This document shows positions 53,916 to 62,841 of a stretch of 64,000 nucleotides of DNA, piece by piece (position 1 is the first letter of the stretch; the number at the start of each line of letters is the position of its first letter). The stretch lies in the NCBI RefSeq assembly GCF_000316575.1, contig NC_019682.1, positions 4,028,001-4,092,000 on the forward strand. Direction: 5' to 3'. Below the pieces are notes generated by a model. The model was not told the origin of the DNA. It made no database searches and saw nothing but the letters and a program-made list of their open reading frames with translations. A program made the translations under genes and the position numbers. The stretch comes from Calothrix sp. PCC 7507 (GTDB taxonomy: Bacteria; Cyanobacteriota; Cyanobacteriia; Cyanobacteriales; Nostocaceae).

Positions 53916-55427
53916 ATGAAAGAAGAGCTCAATATCCTAATTCAAGCTCAATACCCTTTAATCTACCTTGTGACCTCCGAGGAAGAGCGGGCAGAGCAAG
54001 CAATCTCCACCATCGCCCAATTGTTAAAGCCCCAACGCCGAATATTTGTTTGGACAGTAACACACGGCATCGTGGAGTATGGCCAACCCCGGAATGTAAC
54101 TCAGCACAATACCGTTTCTCCAGAGGCGGCAATTGAGTGGATCATCCGGCAGAAAGAACCCGGTATATTTATTCTTAAAGATTTACATCCATTTATTGAT
54201 GCACCTGCGACAACGAGATCGTTACGGGATGCGATCGCCAGCTTCAAAGGTATGCAGAAAAACATCATTTTGATGTCACCTGTGCAACAAGTGCCTATTG
54301 AACTGGAAAAAGAAGTTGTTGTTCTCGATTTTACGTTGCCAGATATGGCTGAGTTAAACAAAGTTTTGACTCACCACTTGGATCAAAATCGTGGGCGACG
54401 ACTCACAACCGAGGCGCGAGAAAAGCTTCTCAGAGCAGCTTTAGGTTTAACGAAAGATGAAGCTGAGAAAGTCTATCGCAAGGCGCAGGTAACTACAGGT
54501 CGTCTAACGGAAGATGAAGTAGATATAGTTTTATCTGAGAAGAAACAGCTGATTCGGCGCAATGGTATTCTAGAATACATAGAAGAAGATGAAACTATTG
54601 ATGCTGTCGGCGGATTGGAGGAGCTGAAAAAATGGCTCAAACAACGCTCCAATGCTTTTACAGAAAGAGCGAGGGAGTATGGTTTGCCCCAACCAAAGGG
54701 AATGTTAATTCTAGGAGTTCCCGGTTGTGGTAAGTCGCTGATTGCCAAAACTACCTCCCGCCTGTGGGGCTTGCCAATCTTGCGCTTAGATATGGGGAGA
54801 GTCTACGACGGCTCAATGGTGGGCCGAAGTGAGGCAAATCTGCGTAATGCCCTAAAGACGGCAGAATCCATTTCACCAACAATTCTATTTATTGATGAGT
54901 TGGATAAATCCTTTGCTGGTAGTGCCGGTTCTGGTGATTCAGATGGCGGTACTTCTAGTCGAATCTTCGGTTCTTTCCTGACCTGGATGCAAGAAAAGAA
55001 ATCTCCAGTGTTCGTAATGGCAACAGCTAACAGAGTCGAACGCTTACCGGGAGAGTTCTTGCGGAAAGGACGGTTTGATGAAATTTTCTTTGTTGATCTG
55101 CCAACTCCGGAAGAACGGCAAGATATATACAATATTCACCTCACGAAACGCCGCGAAGACATTGCTCGATTTGACCTGGAGCAACTAGCTAAGATGTCAG
55201 ATGGCTTTTCTGGAGCAGAAATTGAACAAGCGATCGTGGCGGCAATGTATGAAGCCTTTGCCCAAGATCGGGAGTTCACACAACTAGATATTATTGCTGC
55301 ACTGAAGTCAACTTTGCCGCTGTCTCGCACGATGCAAGAACAGGTCACAGCTTTAAGAGACTGGGCCAGACAGCGCGCCCGCCCTGCAGCATCCTCCGTT
55401 GCTGAATATCAGCGAATGGAGTTTTAG
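53916..55427 (+). CDS. ycf46: AAA+ ATPase Ycf46
   Basis: Ycf46 is the plastid- and cyanobacteria-conserved AAA+ protein, whose loss affects CO2 use and photosynthesis regulation in cyanobacteria. 503 residues from the ATG at 53916 (the frame extends to 53850). The N-terminal half is the Ycf46-specific region (MKEELNILIQAQYPLIYLVT, FILKDLHPFIDA). The AAA module begins near VGGLEELKKWLKQRSNAF; Walker A is GVPGCGKS at 267-274, Walker B ILFIDELDK around 323-331, and the arginine-finger region LPGEFLRKGRFDEIFFVDLP. It lies between the ribbon-helix-helix gene and ycf35. Confidence 0.93.
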   Translation: MKEELNILIQAQYPLIYLVTSEEERAEQAISTIAQLLKPQRRIFVWTVTHGIVEYGQPRNVTQHNTVSPEAAIEWIIRQKEPGIFILKDLHPFIDAPATTRSLRDAIASFKGMQKNIILMSPVQQVPIELEKEVVVLDFTLPDMAELNKVLTHHLDQNRGRRLTTEAREKLLRAALGLTKDEAEKVYRKAQVTTGRLTEDEVDIVLSEKKQLIRRNGILEYIEEDETIDAVGGLEELKKWLKQRSNAFTERAREYGLPQPKGMLILGVPGCGKSLIAKTTSRLWGLPILRLDMGRVYDGSMVGRSEANLRNALKTAESISPTILFIDELDKSFAGSAGSGDSDGGTSSRIFGSFLTWMQEKKSPVFVMATANRVERLPGEFLRKGRFDEIFFVDLPTPEERQDIYNIHLTKRREDIARFDLEQLAKMSDGFSGAEIEQAIVAAMYEAFAQDREFTQLDIIAALKSTLPLSRTMQEQVTALRDWARQRARPAASSVAEYQRMEF

Positions 55428-55571
55428 AAGCTTTCCCCTGCTAACCCAGGGGCAAAGGCTAGCAGTTTCTGCTAGCAGTTTTGACAAAAACAGCCGCCTC
55501 CACCTAAGCGCGGCTTCCCCGAAAACAAACCGTTGTCGTTTTTCTCAATCTTCTCATTGGAGGAAACCCAA

Positions 55572-55922
55572 ATGTCTCATTTTAGCACTCTGCGCACCAA
55601 GATCACCGATGCCGAAATCCTCAAGGCTTCCTTGGCCGACCTCGGTATCAGCGTAAAGACTGAAGCTGATGTTCGTGGTTATAACGGTCAGCGCGTCCGT
55701 TCTGATATCGTTGCCGTTTTGGAAGGCGAATATGACCTCGGTTGGTCTCGCAACAGTGATGGTTCTTTCGACCTAATCGCTGACTTGTGGGGTGTTGCTA
55801 AGAAACACAACCAAACTGAGTTGATCAACTCAATCAACCAAAAGTATGCTGTTAACAAGACATTGGCTGAAGTAAAACAGCGCGGTCTGCAAAACGCCAA
55901 TGTGAGATTGGTATTGCAATAA
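55572..55922 (+). CDS. ycf35: Ycf35 (DUF1257)
   Basis: A 116-residue protein of the Ycf35/DUF1257 family, conserved in cyanobacteria and red-lineage plastids; function unknown. MSHFSTLRTKITDAEILKAS opens it and YNGQRVRSDIVAVLEGEYDL, GWSRNSDGSFDLIADLWGVA and INQKYAVNKTLAEVKQRGL follow, all signature. The ATG at 55572 has GGAGGAAA upstream; an earlier ATG at 55533 is not supported. It lies 144 bp after ycf46 on the same strand, followed by a terminator. Confidence 0.94.
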   Translation: MSHFSTLRTKITDAEILKASLADLGISVKTEADVRGYNGQRVRSDIVAVLEGEYDLGWSRNSDGSFDLIADLWGVAKKHNQTELINSINQKYAVNKTLAEVKQRGLQNANVRLVLQ

Positions 55923-55951
55923 CAATTTCTCTGCGCGTTCCCAAAGCCGAA

Positions 55952-55989
55952 CGGGTTAACCATATAAATAGCGGTTAGCCCGCTTTTTT
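55952..55989 (+). terminator. Rho-independent terminator after ycf35
   Basis: CGGGTTAACC (55952-55961) pairs with GGTTAGCCCG (55973-55982) with one G-T pair, an 11-nt loop and a CTTTTTT run. It ends the ycf46-ycf35 transcript. Confidence 0.85.
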
Positions 55990-56059
55990 ATGGGACTGGG
56001 ATTTATTCTCAGTCCCGATTTTATTTTGGAAATTTTAATTTACTGAACTGATAAACGAC

Positions 56060-56431
56060 TTAATCTTCCAATGATTGAGATGGTACTTCGATTGCTGTGA
56101 TGTCAATTGTGCCGTCTGGTGTGAAGCGACGAAAATGACTATTTTGTACTAACAGTTGCTCTCCACAGTTAGGACACTGTAACTGGCTGTTATTTAAGCC
56201 TGTAAATTCGTGTTTACAGACAGGACACTGGTCGGCAACCAAGTTGCTTTGCAGCCACCAGCGAAACCCAAAAAAAGCAATAACAGGTGCTAATAGGAGC
56301 AATCCAACGATAATCAGTAAAGAGTTAACCAACCAGCCCAAGCCTAGTGATGCTAGCAACCAGACAACTGCTAGCAGTGTGAGCCAAGGGCGGAGGTTGA
56401 CAAGATTCAATTGAAAAGATTTAAGGCTCAT
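56060..56431 (-). CDS. Membrane-anchored zinc-ribbon protein
   Basis: A 123-residue protein. Two hydrophobic segments (about 15-35 and 37-56, WLTLLAVVWLLASLGLGWLV onward) form a hairpin. A rubredoxin-like zinc ribbon (CPVC at about 69-72 and CPNC at about 85-88) follows, then a beta-rich tail. Likely on the cytoplasmic face of a membrane. No named family; convergent with ycf35. Confidence 0.7.
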   Translation of the reverse strand: MSLKSFQLNLVNLRPWLTLLAVVWLLASLGLGWLVNSLLIIVGLLLLAPVIAFFGFRWWLQSNLVADQCPVCKHEFTGLNNSQLQCPNCGEQLLVQNSHFRRFTPDGTIDITAIEVPSQSLED

Positions 56432-56630
56432 TTTTTAAATGACGTATGGCTCTCTCCTTCTAGGATAGCGAGTTTAGCCAAGGGTTAACGGTGAGCGCGA
56501 TGCCCTGAGCCGGCCTTATCCTTCTGGGGAAGCAAGCTATGCGTTAGCGTTGCGTAGCAAAGGGTAGTCGAACCGTCAATGGTCACAAGCCAATGTATAT
56601 TGCTCTAGACACATAACTAATGATTAGTGA

Positions 56631-57788
56631 CTAAAGCAGGTCTTGCAGCTGTTGTTGAAAGGCATCTATACCAAAAAGTGCGATCGCTTGTTCTCGCAGC
56701 CATTGACCATCACAACGCTGGTCATTGCCTGTGAGAATTTCTATACAAGCAGCTGCCACAGCATTTGGATCGCGATGTGGTACTCGCCACCCCAGTTTAC
56801 CATCTTGCAGGGGGTCAGCTGATCCATCATCATCACCAGATAGTACAGGAACTCCACAAGCCATTGCTTCTAGATAGACGATGCCAAAGCCTTCTTGGGA
56901 AGGCATAATGTAGGCATCAGCGAGGCGGTAATGTGCTATTAGTTGTTCTGTAGGCACGAAACCGGCAAAAACAACGCGATCGCTGATATCTAAATCTTTT
57001 GCTAGCTGGGCTAATCGTGGTTGATCATCACCGCGACCAATCACCAAATATTTTACTTCAGGAAATACTTGAGCTATTTGTGGTAATGCGCGAATGGTGA
57101 CATCTACACCTTTATAAATATCACCTGACCATAGCCGCGCTACAGTCATCAATACCTTGGCATCGGTTAAATTATACTTTTCGACTAATTCTTGTTGCTT
57201 AGTCCCAGGAGTGAATTTATCTCCATCGATGGTACAGGGAAGCATTTTGACCATGTTAGGGTCTAGACCATTGGCAGCACAAGCGCGATCGCGACTATAG
57301 CGACTAATTGTCCAAATCTTGGATGCCCAGATGAGCGCGTTACGTTCTTTACTCTTAAGCGGTTCCCAAACTTCTTTACCGTAAGTCAGAACTGTATAAG
57401 GAATTCCTAATGGTTGACAAAGGCTTTGGATCAATACTGCTAGTTTAATATGACCGCAAAAAACGTGTTGAGGGCGTTCTTGCAACAGACACTTGAGCAA
57501 CGCCGCTACCATTTTGATTCTCCCCATCTGAGGAGATTGAGTTTTAAAGCTATAAAATTTGAGATTTTCAGACTTTAAAGGGTTTGCGTTATCTGGACTA
57601 TCTCTTAATACAAAAACTTTTGCTTGATAGTCTGTATTCAATCCCCCATATGCCCGAAAAATATCCTTTACATAGGATTGAATACCACCTTCGTGTACAA
57701 AAACTTCTAAAAACACAAAGACATGGCTGGTTTTTTTATAAAATTTATTATCTGAATTTAGATTTTCTGTGACTTTATTAGTTAGCAT
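56631..57788 (-). CDS. GT4 glycosyltransferase
   Basis: A 385-residue GT-B glycosyltransferase: FLEVFVHEGGIQSYVKDIFR near the start, LTYGKEVWEPLKSKERNALI, a nucleotide-sugar site VARLWSGDIYKGVDVTIRAL, YLVIGRGDDQPRLAQLAKDL and the E-x7-E type IMPSQEGFGIVYLEAMACG. No membrane span. Substrate unknown, perhaps exopolysaccharide. It starts next to a 380-bp gene-free region and reads away from the RsbW-like gene. Confidence 0.85.
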   Translation of the reverse strand: MLTNKVTENLNSDNKFYKKTSHVFVFLEVFVHEGGIQSYVKDIFRAYGGLNTDYQAKVFVLRDSPDNANPLKSENLKFYSFKTQSPQMGRIKMVAALLKCLLQERPQHVFCGHIKLAVLIQSLCQPLGIPYTVLTYGKEVWEPLKSKERNALIWASKIWTISRYSRDRACAANGLDPNMVKMLPCTIDGDKFTPGTKQQELVEKYNLTDAKVLMTVARLWSGDIYKGVDVTIRALPQIAQVFPEVKYLVIGRGDDQPRLAQLAKDLDISDRVVFAGFVPTEQLIAHYRLADAYIMPSQEGFGIVYLEAMACGVPVLSGDDDGSADPLQDGKLGWRVPHRDPNAVAAACIEILTGNDQRCDGQWLREQAIALFGIDAFQQQLQDLL

Positions 57789-58169
57789 TTTTGTCTGTTT
57801 ACATTTGCCAAGTTAAAAAGCAAAAAATTTGCCTGGAGTAATCAGATCCTGAATGAGTAATAATTTTGATTACATAAAATAAAAAGCACGTCTTTTTATG
57901 GACGCAGTAGAAAACTTAAAACCTTGCAACATTGCTGTCAGATTTTAACAAATGACTAACTGGAACTCGAATGCTGTTTCTACTCGATCAAGTAGACTTT
58001 TTTATACAAAAATCTGATGAGATTCTTAAAATATAGATTAAATAATTTTATTGTTTTAAAACAGATAGCGGATTTCAAGTTGCTGAAGTAGAGAGCCATG
58101 ATCTCAAAGCCTGTTTTACTTCTGAATTCTGCTGTGAGACTCTCCTAGAGGAAATGCTTCTGCTGAATG
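57789..58169. other. Intergenic, no gene seen
   Basis: AT-rich, no supported ORF, no long hairpin. Upstream of the GT4 gene and downstream of the RsbW-like gene. Confidence 0.5.
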
Positions 58170-58607
58170 TCACCCTTCTGAGGCATATTTGACGATGAGT
58201 AAACAGTTTCTACCATCTGCACCACGTTCGTAGACAACATGGTCAGCCAAGCGCCTGAGGAGAAACCATCCATACCCCCCTATTTGAAGAGTACCTGGTT
58301 CTGGTTCGGCGATCGCGTCGGGATTAAAAGGTTTCCCATAATCCCAAATTTTCACTTCCAATCTGTCAATCCACAAACAAACCTCAATGTCTATGTTTGT
58401 TTCTGGAGGTAAAGTATGGTGAGCGTGACGAACAGCATTAGTAAAGCCCTCTGCCAATGCTAAGTTGAGCCGATAAAGTTGGGTTTCTGACCAGCCAAGT
58501 TGAGACAAATGTTGTAGACAAAATTGTTCAAACCATTGTTGAACTTGGTTTAGGAGCTTCAGTTCGCTCTTCACCGTCAGATGGTCTTGCTGCACTATGC
58601 TAAGCAT
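58170..58607 (-). CDS. RsbW-like ATP-binding regulator (HATPase_c_2)
   Basis: A 145-residue serine-kinase-like anti-sigma or switch regulator of the GHKL fold. N-box LALAEGFTNAVRHAH with Glu53 and Asn57; G1 box WDYGKPF (Asp89, Gly91); G2 box GGYGWFLLRRLAD. Such kinases phosphorylate STAS-domain partners at a conserved serine. No STAS gene lies beside it; the nearest STAS domain in the window is fused to a sugar transferase at 20.2 kb. Single gene. Confidence 0.85.
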   Translation of the reverse strand: MLSIVQQDHLTVKSELKLLNQVQQWFEQFCLQHLSQLGWSETQLYRLNLALAEGFTNAVRHAHHTLPPETNIDIEVCLWIDRLEVKIWDYGKPFNPDAIAEPEPGTLQIGGYGWFLLRRLADHVVYERGADGRNCLLIVKYASEG

Positions 58608-58794
58608 TGACCTTGGTTGACTTCAATAATAAGTAAGTGATAGGTAAATGAAAAATGTGCGTATTTGCTGCCTTTTAGTGATTTTAGAGTTTGGAATAGT
58701 TTTTATATCCAAAAACTAAATATCCCAGATACAACATTAATATTACTAAAATTGACGCCTGTTGATTTTTTTCAACAGCACATGCATAAGAAAT

Positions 58795-58819
58795 ATGAGC
58801 AGCGCCTGACACTGCTCAT
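58795..58819 (-). terminator. Hairpin downstream of petD
   Basis: ATGAGCAG and CTGCTCAT are perfect 8-bp arms with a 9-nt loop. On the minus strand it follows petD by about 55 bp; T-richness after it is modest (ATTTCTTATG), so termination is plausible, not certain. Confidence 0.45.
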
Positions 58820-58875
58820 AACTTCAGCACGTGCCGTTAAAACTCACAGGCGTCAAGTGCTTGATCGAGACTAAT

Positions 58876-59358
58876 TTAGAACAGTCCCAAGGTCAGAGAT
58901 TTATCTAATGGTAGGGCAGCGCCAATACCTAGCCACAGAGTCACAAGAGTGCCAAATAAGAACACTGTAGTGGCAACTGGACGACGGAAGGGGTTTTGGA
59001 ACTTATTGACGTTTTCCAGAAAAGGTACAAGGATCAGCCCCAATGGTACTGAAGCCATTGCTAATACTCCTAGGAGTTTGTTTGGGAGCGATCGCAAAAT
59101 CTGGAACACTGGATACAAGTACCACTCTGGCAGAATTTCCAGTGGTGTGGCGAAAGGATTTGCTGGTTCGCCTGTTAAAGCGGGGTCTAGCACAGCTAGC
59201 GCCACAATACAAGCGAATGAACCCATAATTACGATGGGAAATACGTAGAGTAGGTCATTAGGCCATGCGGGTTCGCCATAGTAGTTGTGACCCATGCCTT
59301 TGGCGAGTTTGGCTCTTAACGAAGGATCGCTAAGATCAGGTTTTTTCAGTGTTGCCAT
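58876..59358 (-). CDS. petD: Cytochrome b6f subunit IV
   Basis: PetD is a three-span thylakoid subunit of the cytochrome b6f complex; with PetB it forms the quinol-oxidation site. 160 residues, normal. The PEWY motif ([20 protein letters not shown]) of the Qo site is intact, and the N-terminus [20 protein letters not shown] and [20 protein letters not shown] are characteristic. It is 265 bp downstream of petB on the same strand, the standard petBD arrangement. Confidence 0.97.
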   Translation of the reverse strand: MATLKKPDLSDPSLRAKLAKGMGHNYYGEPAWPNDLLYVFPIVIMGSFACIVALAVLDPALTGEPANPFATPLEILPEWYLYPVFQILRSLPNKLLGVLAMASVPLGLILVPFLENVNKFQNPFRRPVATTVFLFGTLVTLWLGIGAALPLDKSLTLGLF

Positions 59359-59623
59359 TTTTAATGGTGCGCTCCTGCTTAAGTTGAGTTAAGGCATTTG
59401 TGAAAGCTATCAGCTATTAGTGGAGTCTGTCCTATGGCTAGCCCCACTTGAAAAATCTGTCGGGCAGCTAGCTGTTTGGAGGGTCTCTACAGCTTTTAGA
59501 TTCAGATAGAAGTTTTTGTTGTTTTGTTGCTTATGTATTATTGATTTCTCAATTTCCATAAGTTTAAAACAAACAACTCTATCTTGGGAATGCCGCTGTT
59601 GCCTTTTCGGGCTTCAGGTGAGA

Positions 59624-60271
59624 TTACAAAGGACCCGAAATGCCTTGTTTGCGAATCATCAAGAAGTGAAATAGCATGAAAACCGCAATCAACCAAGGCA
59701 GTACAAATGTGTGGGCGCTGTAGTAGCGAGTTAGGGTTGCTTGACCAACACTGGAACCACCGCGCAGCAGGTCAGATATCAAAACGCCAACTACAGGAAT
59801 TGCTTCTGGTACACCGCTGACGATTTTCACAGCCCAGTAACCAACTTGGTCCCAAGGTAAAGAATAGCCAGTCACGCCAAAGGAAACGGTGATTACAGCC
59901 AGAATCACACCGCTGACCCAGGTCAATTCGCGGGGCTTTTTAAAGCCACCTGTTAGGTAAACCCGGAAAACGTGCAAAATCATCATCAACACCATCATGC
60001 TGGCAGACCAGCGGTGGATGGAGCGAATTAGCCAGCCGAAGCTCACATCAGTCATGATGTATTGCACCGAAGTGTAAGCTTCGGCAACTGTTGGCCGGTA
60101 GTAGAACGTCATGGCAAATCCAGTGGCAAACTGGATGAGAAAGCAAACTAGGGTGATACCACCCAGGCAGTAGAAGATGTTGACGTGGGGAGGGACGTAC
60201 TTGCTAGTAACATCATCAGCAAGCGCCTGAAGCTCCAAGCGTTCCTCAAACCAGTCGTAAACGTTGGCCAT
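59624..60271 (-). CDS. petB: Cytochrome b6
   Basis: PetB is the four-span heme-binding core of the cytochrome b6f complex in the thylakoid membrane. 215 residues, normal. Cys35 in NIFYCLGG attaches heme cn covalently; paired histidines in [19 protein letters not shown] and in [20 protein letters not shown] ligate hemes b. The Qo-side [20 protein letters not shown] is present. It is divergent from ctpA, with a 366-bp shared upstream region. Confidence 0.98.
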   Translation of the reverse strand: MANVYDWFEERLELQALADDVTSKYVPPHVNIFYCLGGITLVCFLIQFATGFAMTFYYRPTVAEAYTSVQYIMTDVSFGWLIRSIHRWSASMMVLMMILHVFRVYLTGGFKKPRELTWVSGVILAVITVSFGVTGYSLPWDQVGYWAVKIVSGVPEAIPVVGVLISDLLRGGSSVGQATLTRYYSAHTFVLPWLIAVFMLFHFLMIRKQGISGPL

Positions 60272-60637
60272 ACAATCTCAAGTTCCTAAAAATCGGTTGC
60301 GGTTAATCAATATCCCAATTTGCAATTTTGGGATTTTAGCAAAGAGGCGTTTGTTGTTTTGCTTGTTAGCTCTCAGAGTGAGAAGAAGTTTAATAAACTT
60401 AACACTCTGTAAACATTTAATGTATTGCGTTCTCTTTGCAACCCAACACTCAAAAAGGTGGACACAAAGTAGATCTTATCGTTTGTTGAGTGGGATGCAA
60501 TGGAATCAGCTGACTTAACAACTTGATAGAGCAATGCACCACTTCTATAAAAAAAGTAACATAATCGAGAGATAGATTTCATCAAAAACAAAGCAACTGG
60601 GCAGTTCTAGGCAATTTGGGTTGAGGTGGAATTCACA
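60272..60637. promoter_or_regulatory. Divergent petB / ctpA upstream region
   Basis: A 366-bp gene-free stretch between the start codons of petB (minus) and ctpA (plus), so it must hold both promoters. I cannot assign individual -10/-35 boxes with confidence. Short ORFs here are not supported. Confidence 0.6.
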
Positions 60638-61885
60638 ATGGGCTTCTTCATGCACAAACAGGTTTTTCGTCTGGGTTTTTCACTGCTAATGGCATTTTGG
60701 TTGGCGTTGGGGATACTCATCCCATCGGCAACTGCGTTGTCAGAGGAACAAAAGCTAATATCAGAAGTATGGCGAATTGTCAATCGTACTTATCTAGATG
60801 AGACATTTAATCATCAAAACTGGGCGATGGCTCGGCAAAAGGCGCTCTCAGCACCACTCAACAATCATCAGGCAGCTTATGGAGCAATTCAGAAGATGCT
60901 CAAAAGCTTGGATGACCCGTTTACGCGCTTTTTAGATCCGGAACAGTACCGCAGTTTACAGGTGAATACCTCTGGAGAGTTGATGGGGGTGGGTTTGCAA
61001 ATTGCCCTCAATTCTGAGACAGGTAAGTTGGAAGTTATCTCACCAATAGCGGGTTCGCCAGCCGAGAAAGCCGGAATTAGACCACGCGATCGCATTATTA
61101 AAATTGAAGGGATTTCCACAGAGAATCTGACTCTAGATGAAGCAGCGACCAGAATGCGTGGGCCAATTGGCAGTCTGGTGACACTGTTGATTGAGCGCGA
61201 TGGCGAGGCTCAAACAGAAATCAGGGTGACACGCGATCGCATTGCGCTGAATCCTGTAGTAGCAGAATTGCGTCGTTCGCCACAAAATCAGCCCATTGGC
61301 TATGTCCGCCTCAATCAATTTAATGCCAACGCCTCAACGGAATTGGCACACGCCATTTCTAGTCTAGAAAAACAAGGTGCTGCTGCTTATATTTTGGATT
61401 TGCGAAATAATCCTGGTGGGCTATTGCAAGCCGGAATCGAAACTGCTCGCTTGTGGTTAGACTCTGGTACTGTAGTTTACACTGTGAATCGGCAAGGCAT
61501 TCAGGGCAGTTTTGAAGCATCTGGCCCGCCATTGACTACAGATCCTCTAGTGATTTTGGTGAATAAAGGAACTGCTAGTGCTAGTGAGATTCTCGCTGGG
61601 GCGCTGCAAGATAACGGCCGCGCTCAGTTAGTAGGTGAAACTACCTTTGGTAAAGGCTTAATTCAATCTTTATTTGAATTATCTGATGGTTCTGGTTTAG
61701 CAGTCACAATTGCGAAGTACGAAACCCCTAAGCATCGAGACATTAACAAACTGGGTATTAAACCAGACAAAGTGATTACCCAAGAGGCAATTACTCGCGA
61801 ACAAATTGCCACAGAAGCCGATCAACAATATCAAGCGGCGATAGAACTGTTAACAAAAAAATCAGTAGTGGCAGAAGCAGAGTGA
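60638..61885 (+). CDS. ctpA: Carboxyl-terminal processing peptidase CtpA
   Basis: CtpA cleaves the C-terminal extension of the D1 protein so that the photosystem II manganese cluster can assemble; it acts in the lumen. 415 residues from the ATG at 60638 (a GTG at 60626 is alternative), with an export signal (about 6-33). A PDZ domain follows (GVGLQIALNSETGKLEVISP, PAEKAGIRPRDRIIKI), then the S41 catalytic core with the Ser-Lys dyad Ser314 (NKGTASASEI) and Lys339 (TTFGKG), 25 residues apart as in D1 protease. Confidence 0.94.
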   Translation: MGFFMHKQVFRLGFSLLMAFWLALGILIPSATALSEEQKLISEVWRIVNRTYLDETFNHQNWAMARQKALSAPLNNHQAAYGAIQKMLKSLDDPFTRFLDPEQYRSLQVNTSGELMGVGLQIALNSETGKLEVISPIAGSPAEKAGIRPRDRIIKIEGISTENLTLDEAATRMRGPIGSLVTLLIERDGEAQTEIRVTRDRIALNPVVAELRRSPQNQPIGYVRLNQFNANASTELAHAISSLEKQGAAAYILDLRNNPGGLLQAGIETARLWLDSGTVVYTVNRQGIQGSFEASGPPLTTDPLVILVNKGTASASEILAGALQDNGRAQLVGETTFGKGLIQSLFELSDGSGLAVTIAKYETPKHRDINKLGIKPDKVITQEAITREQIATEADQQYQAAIELLTKKSVVAEAE

Positions 61886-61967
61886 TTTGGGGATTGGGGA
61901 TTAGGCAATAGGCAAAGGTTAAGAGTTATTAATTATTTCTCCCTCATCTCCCTCATCCTAATCCTGC

Positions 61968-62654
61968 TCACAAAAGAGACTGCGTCTGTATCAAAGTATG
62001 TAAATCTAGGGAGGCGAGACGTTGGTAGGCTTGATCTATCAAACGTTTGCCTCGGAGGAAACCCGTGTTAGCACCAGGACAAATGTAATGGAGCGTTTCT
62101 GGTGTAAAATTAGTTAAGAGGGATCGAAGACTTTTAATTTGTCGTGACCAGTGAAAAGTTTTGGCTGTGCGTAATGGTACCGGTTCACCTTGCTGATTAG
62201 GAATTAAGTGGCGGCCAGAAAATAGCACTCCCCCGAAGTCACTATGGTACAGACAAGATGATCCGGGAGAATGACCTGGTGTCCAAATCAGTTGTACTGT
62301 TGAGTTAAGCGCGATCGCTTGACCGAAAGTAGTTACATTTAATCCGGGTAATAAATAAGCTTCTTGCTCTTGAATCAGAACCTCGCAGCTTAGGGTTTGT
62401 TGGATTTCTGGGGTTTTGCCAATAGCACCGCGATGAGTAAGAAATAACCAACGCACGCCACCATGCGATCGCAAAAAATCCAGATTCGTTTGGTATAGAG
62501 CAGGGCAATCTATGAGGATATTGCCTTCGTTTCCTACAATAAAGTAAGATGTTCCTCCTAATGTGTCCCGATTTGGTGGAAAGGCAAAAATATTGTTGAG
62601 TACAGCCCGTGGTGGTTTAGCTGTAGGACTTGGCACTTCAGGTAAGGGGCACAT
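61968..62654 (-). CDS. MBL-fold protein with altered metal motif
   Basis: A 228-residue metallo-beta-lactamase-fold protein from the ATG at 62654 (the frame runs to 62741). Core pieces: TSYFIVGNEGNILIDCPALY, VRWLFLTHRGAIGKTPEIQQ, IWTPGHSPGSSCLYHSDFGG and VLFSGRHLIPNQQGEPVPLR. The usual HxHxDH zinc motif is replaced by THRGAIGK, which lacks two histidines and the Asp, while the later GHSPGS histidine is kept. Either a one-metal enzyme or a non-catalytic member. Function unknown; convergent with ctpA. Confidence 0.75.
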   Translation of the reverse strand: MCPLPEVPSPTAKPPRAVLNNIFAFPPNRDTLGGTSYFIVGNEGNILIDCPALYQTNLDFLRSHGGVRWLFLTHRGAIGKTPEIQQTLSCEVLIQEQEAYLLPGLNVTTFGQAIALNSTVQLIWTPGHSPGSSCLYHSDFGGVLFSGRHLIPNQQGEPVPLRTAKTFHWSRQIKSLRSLLTNFTPETLHYICPGANTGFLRGKRLIDQAYQRLASLDLHTLIQTQSLL

Positions 62655-62841
62655 AACAAAAAAACAAAATTGGGGAGTTGTAGACAATATGGTGACAGAA
62701 TTTAACATCTCAGGACTTTCGGCTTGAGACTTAACAATCACTGTTAACCATAGGGAAAATTAGAGTTTATGGTCTAGCTTGTAGTAGCTGCTGTGGTGTT
62801 GGCACTATGGGCGGGGCGTTTTTTCAAAATTACTGAAGCAC

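Noticed and set aside
55399-55656. ORF overlapping the end of ycf46 and the start of ycf35
   Set aside because: It is in another frame over two well-supported genes; no motif.
58665-58874. ORF of 69 codons downstream of petD
   Set aside because: No ribosome-binding site or motif, and it crosses the hairpin proposed as the petD transcript end.
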